Assembly: GCF_009720745.1 (NCBI RefSeq)
Contig: NZ_WNKX01000002.1
Coordinates: 248,001 to 312,000 of the forward strand
From: Massilia eburnea
Lineage (GTDB): Bacteria > Pseudomonadota > Gammaproteobacteria > Burkholderiales > Burkholderiaceae_D
Reading direction: 5' to 3'
DNA length: 64,000 nucleotides
Part shown: in pieces, positions 57,468 to 64,000 of the stretch
Position numbering within the stretch: position 1 is the stretch's first letter
How the letters are laid out: each line of letters begins with the position of its first letter
Notes under the pieces: generated by a model
The model's input: the letters and a program-made list of their open reading frames with translations, nothing else
What the model was told of the DNA's origin: nothing
The model's database searches: none
Made by a program: the position numbers and the translations under genes

Positions 57468-58289
57468 GTGGGCAGAATCTATCGTGATAATCAGCAAGAA
57501 GAGCCGGGTGAGTTTTGTTCGGCGCTGGCAATTGGTGACTCATGGTTCTGGTACCCGAACCATAATCTGCTGGAAATACTGGTCGACCATCCGCGCACAT
57601 CAGCAGATCATTCCAACGTACGCCTTCTCGGCTACAACGGCGCGGAGCTACAGGACTACGTCGGGGCGGGCAGGTATGCGCGCGAAGTTGAGCACTGGCT
57701 CTCCCCTCTTTGGAAAGATGGGTTTTCTGAGTTCTATATCAGCGGGGCGGGGAACGACGCTGTCGACTATTCCCTGGCTTTGCGCGCCGACTGCTCGACA
57801 TTCACTTCAGCGGAAGAATGCTTTGATCCCTTTGGGGTCCAGACCCTGCTTCGGCGCATTTCTTCGGCCCTGGGCTCGCTGATTCACGACATCCGTTGGG
57901 CGTATAAGGACGATCAGATCGTGCGCCCTATCTTCCTCAACGGCTACGACTATCCGACGCCGGATGGCAGGGGCTTCCAGTTCGGTCCAGTGAAAGGCGG
58001 CCCCTGGCTTGCACCGGCAATGGACAAGGCTCGCGTCAAGCCCAATTTGGCATTGCGGCAGCAGATCATGGAGATCCTGATAGACCGGCTGAACGACGAA
58101 GTGTTCGAGCCCTTCGACCAACCCGGAAACGAGATTGTCCATATCGACAGCCGAGGCGTGCTCGCGCACTACCCCGGCAAATATAAGCTGGACTGGACCA
58201 ACGAAATACATCCCACCAATGGCGGGTTTGCGAAGATCTTCGAGACTGCGTGGCTGCCGCAGTTGCTCAAATACCAGATCGCCAGATAA
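57468..58289 (+). CDS. SGNH/GDSL-type hydrolase
   Basis: 273 residues from a GTG at 57468, favoured because AAGGAG lies 6 bases upstream; ATG 57393 and ATG 57438 are in frame but lack a ribosome site. Block I is ALAIGDSWFWYP with the nucleophile S25, block III GAGNDAVDY (about 85-93) with the oxyanion asparagine, and block V WTNEIHPTNGGF near the C-terminus with the catalytic histidine. These define an SGNH esterase or lipase-like enzyme; the usual aspartate of DxxH is N-E-I-H here, so the triad may be a dyad. No signal peptide is seen. Substrate unknown. Confidence 0.75.
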   Translation: MGRIYRDNQQEEPGEFCSALAIGDSWFWYPNHNLLEILVDHPRTSADHSNVRLLGYNGAELQDYVGAGRYAREVEHWLSPLWKDGFSEFYISGAGNDAVDYSLALRADCSTFTSAEECFDPFGVQTLLRRISSALGSLIHDIRWAYKDDQIVRPIFLNGYDYPTPDGRGFQFGPVKGGPWLAPAMDKARVKPNLALRQQIMEILIDRLNDEVFEPFDQPGNEIVHIDSRGVLAHYPGKYKLDWTNEIHPTNGGFAKIFETAWLPQLLKYQIAR

Positions 58290-58361
58290 ATGGGCGGCCT
58301 TCCGAAGGCGGTTCGGCTCTCGCATATACTGATGAGCCCGAACTTCCCTTCCTGGAGCATG

Positions 58362-59210
58362 ATGAAGATACGCCTCGGTTTACTGCAGCTCGCCTTCCTT
58401 GTTGCCCTCGCCCCTTCGGCTTTTGCCCAGCAGGATGCGACGCTGAATATCGCCACCTATAACTTGCGCATGAACACTGCGGAGGACGGCCCAAACGCCT
58501 GGCCCCACCGCAAGGAGCTGGTCGAGAGACTGGTGCGCTATCACGATTTTGATGTCTTCGCGACGCAGGAAGGGTTGCCAGACCAGATCGCTGACCTGGG
58601 CGGCATGCAGGAGTACGCGCACGTCGGCGTCGGCCGCGATGATGGCAAGCAGGCCGGTGAACACTCCGCCATCTTCTACAAGCGCCAACGTTTCACCCTT
58701 TTGCGCAATGCCGACTTTTGGCTGAGCCAGACGCCTGACCGCCCGTCGCTGGGGTGGGATGCTACGTGCTGCCACCGTATCGCATCTTGGGCGCAACTGC
58801 AGGACCGCCAGACCGGCCGCAAATTCTACTTCTTCTCCGTTCACTTCGACCACGAAGGCGAAGTGGCGCGTCGCGAATCGGCCAAGCTCATGCTGCGGAA
58901 GGTAAAGGAAATTGCCGGTTCAGCTCCGGTGATCGTGGCCGGCGATTTCAACTCGGTGCCGGAGACCGAGCAAATCGGCACCATGAAGTCACAGTTGGCC
59001 GATGCGTTCGACATCAGTGCGAAGCCAGCCTATGGCCCGGTAGGTACTTTCAACGGATTCAAAATCGACAGCCCGCTGAAGGAGCGTATCGACTACGTCT
59101 TCGTCAGCCCGCAAGTGAAGGTGCTGAGCTACGCGGCGCTGACCGACTCCTTCCACGGCCGCTTCCCCTCCGATCACCTGCCAGTACTGATCAAAGCCCG
59201 GATCAACTGA
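58362..59210 (+). CDS. secreted endonuclease/exonuclease/phosphatase (EEP) family protein
   Basis: 282 residues from ATG 58362 (GGAG upstream), starting with a Sec signal MKIRLGLLQLAFLVALAPSAFA. EEP motifs in order: TYNLRMN, TQEGLPDQ (metal glutamate), SVHFDHEG, GDFNSVPET, RIDYVFVS and SDHLPVL with the last catalytic histidine. The family includes nucleases and phosphoesterases; extracellular ones of this length often act on nucleic acids or lipids. The pattern TFNGF and RIDYVFVS fit the phosphoesterase side. Ends before the family A palindrome and the shared terminator with rpoC. Confidence 0.87.
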   Translation: MKIRLGLLQLAFLVALAPSAFAQQDATLNIATYNLRMNTAEDGPNAWPHRKELVERLVRYHDFDVFATQEGLPDQIADLGGMQEYAHVGVGRDDGKQAGEHSAIFYKRQRFTLLRNADFWLSQTPDRPSLGWDATCCHRIASWAQLQDRQTGRKFYFFSVHFDHEGEVARRESAKLMLRKVKEIAGSAPVIVAGDFNSVPETEQIGTMKSQLADAFDISAKPAYGPVGTFNGFKIDSPLKERIDYVFVSPQVKVLSYAALTDSFHGRFPSDHLPVLIKARIN

Positions 59211-59215
59211 ACAGC

Positions 59216-59255
59216 CCGTGTCCCACTTGGGGTCTGACCCCATGGTGGGACACGG
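59216..59255. repeat. palindrome between convergent genes (family A)
   Basis: CCGTGTCCCAC (59216-59226) and GTGGGACACGG (59245-59255) enclose GGGGTC-T-GACCCC (59229-59241). The arms differ by one inserted base. Words are the same as at 43041-43145. It lies directly after the EEP gene stop. Confidence 0.85.
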
Positions 59256-59282
59256 ACTCAGCTGTGTATCGGTCAAAAAAAA

Positions 59283-59306
59283 ACGCCACCCGAGGGTGGC
59301 GTTTTT
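59283..59306. terminator. bidirectional Rho-independent terminator (rpoC and EEP gene)
   Basis: ACGCCACCC (59283-59291) pairs with GGGTGGCGT (59294-59302) over a GA gap; five T residues follow on the plus strand (59302-59306) and a run of nine A residues lies on the left (T-run for the minus strand). It is 22 bases past the rpoC stop. Confidence 0.9.
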
Positions 59307-59323
59307 GCTGGCGTTGAAGCGGA

Positions 59324-63547
<4,224 letters not shown>

Positions 63548-63582
63548 GTATCACTCCAGATAGTGACGAATTCTTTAAGGTC

Positions 63583-63644
63583 GGGAAAAAGGGGACGTAC
63601 CCCTTTTCTCCCTTTGGGAAAAAGGGGTACGTCCCCTTTTTCCC
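63583..63644. repeat. 25-bp perfect inverted repeat in the rpoB-rpoC gap (family B)
   Basis: Arm 63583-63607 is the exact reverse complement of arm 63620-63644, with a 12-base loop that can itself pair as TCCC/GGGA. The arms contain AAAAAGGGGACGTACCCC, matching the family B repeat at 14902-14984. The hairpin ends with AAAGGGGT side and no T-run on the minus strand after CCCGACCTT. In a cotranscribed rpoBC message it would form a strong RNA stem. Confidence 0.9.
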
Positions 63645-63655
63645 TGTGCGGTGTC

Positions 63656-64000
<345 letters not shown>

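Overview
The window is GC-rich, densely coded DNA from a betaproteobacterium. Gene style (rpoB-rpoC at the right edge with a 1407-residue beta-prime subunit, a CqsS-like sensor kinase, many exported hydrolases, long dispersed intergenic palindromes) points to Oxalobacteraceae of the Massilia/Duganella/Janthinobacterium type. That placement is inference from protein style, not from a search. No rRNA, tRNA, CRISPR array, insertion sequence or prophage was seen.

Layout. 1-1445: end of a PPOX-family gene, a GNAT acetyltransferase and a convergent PPK2-type polyphosphate kinase. 1472-14797 (minus): a probable ten-gene operon of about 13 kb. It carries two tandem TldD/TldE pairs, in which both TldD copies have twin-arginine signals and neither TldE does, then DUF4159, MoxR AAA+, DUF58, BatA-like, DUF4175-like and GATase-like membrane proteins. 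15113-16765: an exported methyltransferase-fold protein and a periplasmic binding protein, with a 32-residue membrane protein on the other strand. 16983-31146 (minus): serine hydrolase plus M1 aminopeptidase, a 2886-residue cyclic beta-1,2-glucan synthase (NdvB/ChvB type) and a GH35 beta-galactosidase, divergent from a TonB-dependent receptor (31289-33427).

33502-46027: mixed housekeeping and accessory genes: a cysteine desulfurase/rhodanese fusion divergent from an Lrp regulator, HPP-CBS membrane protein, retropepsin-like protease, DUF1631, lipoprotein, cupin, DUF885 peptidase, hotdog thioesterase, CqsS-like kinase, DUF962 protein, and a winged-helix protein with a degenerate nucleotidyltransferase domain.

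46271-53181 is the best candidate for an undescribed system. Five tightly packed plus-strand genes encode an EY-rich glycine-zipper protein, a HEXXH metalloprotease-like protein, a 552-residue unknown, a protein joining a CXC metallothionein-like head to a peptidoglycan-binding-like domain, and an amidohydrolase. A convergent sigma-54 activator gene closes the cluster. In front of the first gene lie a good -24/-12 sigma-54 promoter and two 14-bp palindromes centred 32 bp apart, as expected for enhancer sites of such an activator.

53338-59210: a secreted beta-helix protein, MmcQ/YjbR protein, a frameshifted small secreted peptide, a berberine-bridge-type flavoenzyme, an SGNH hydrolase and an EEP-family phosphoesterase. 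59324-64000 (minus): rpoC complete and the 3' end of rpoB, with an unexpected 25-bp perfect inverted repeat between them. Two families of long, near-perfect palindromes recur in intergenic positions (family A at 11778, 43041 and 59216; family B at 14902 and 63583).
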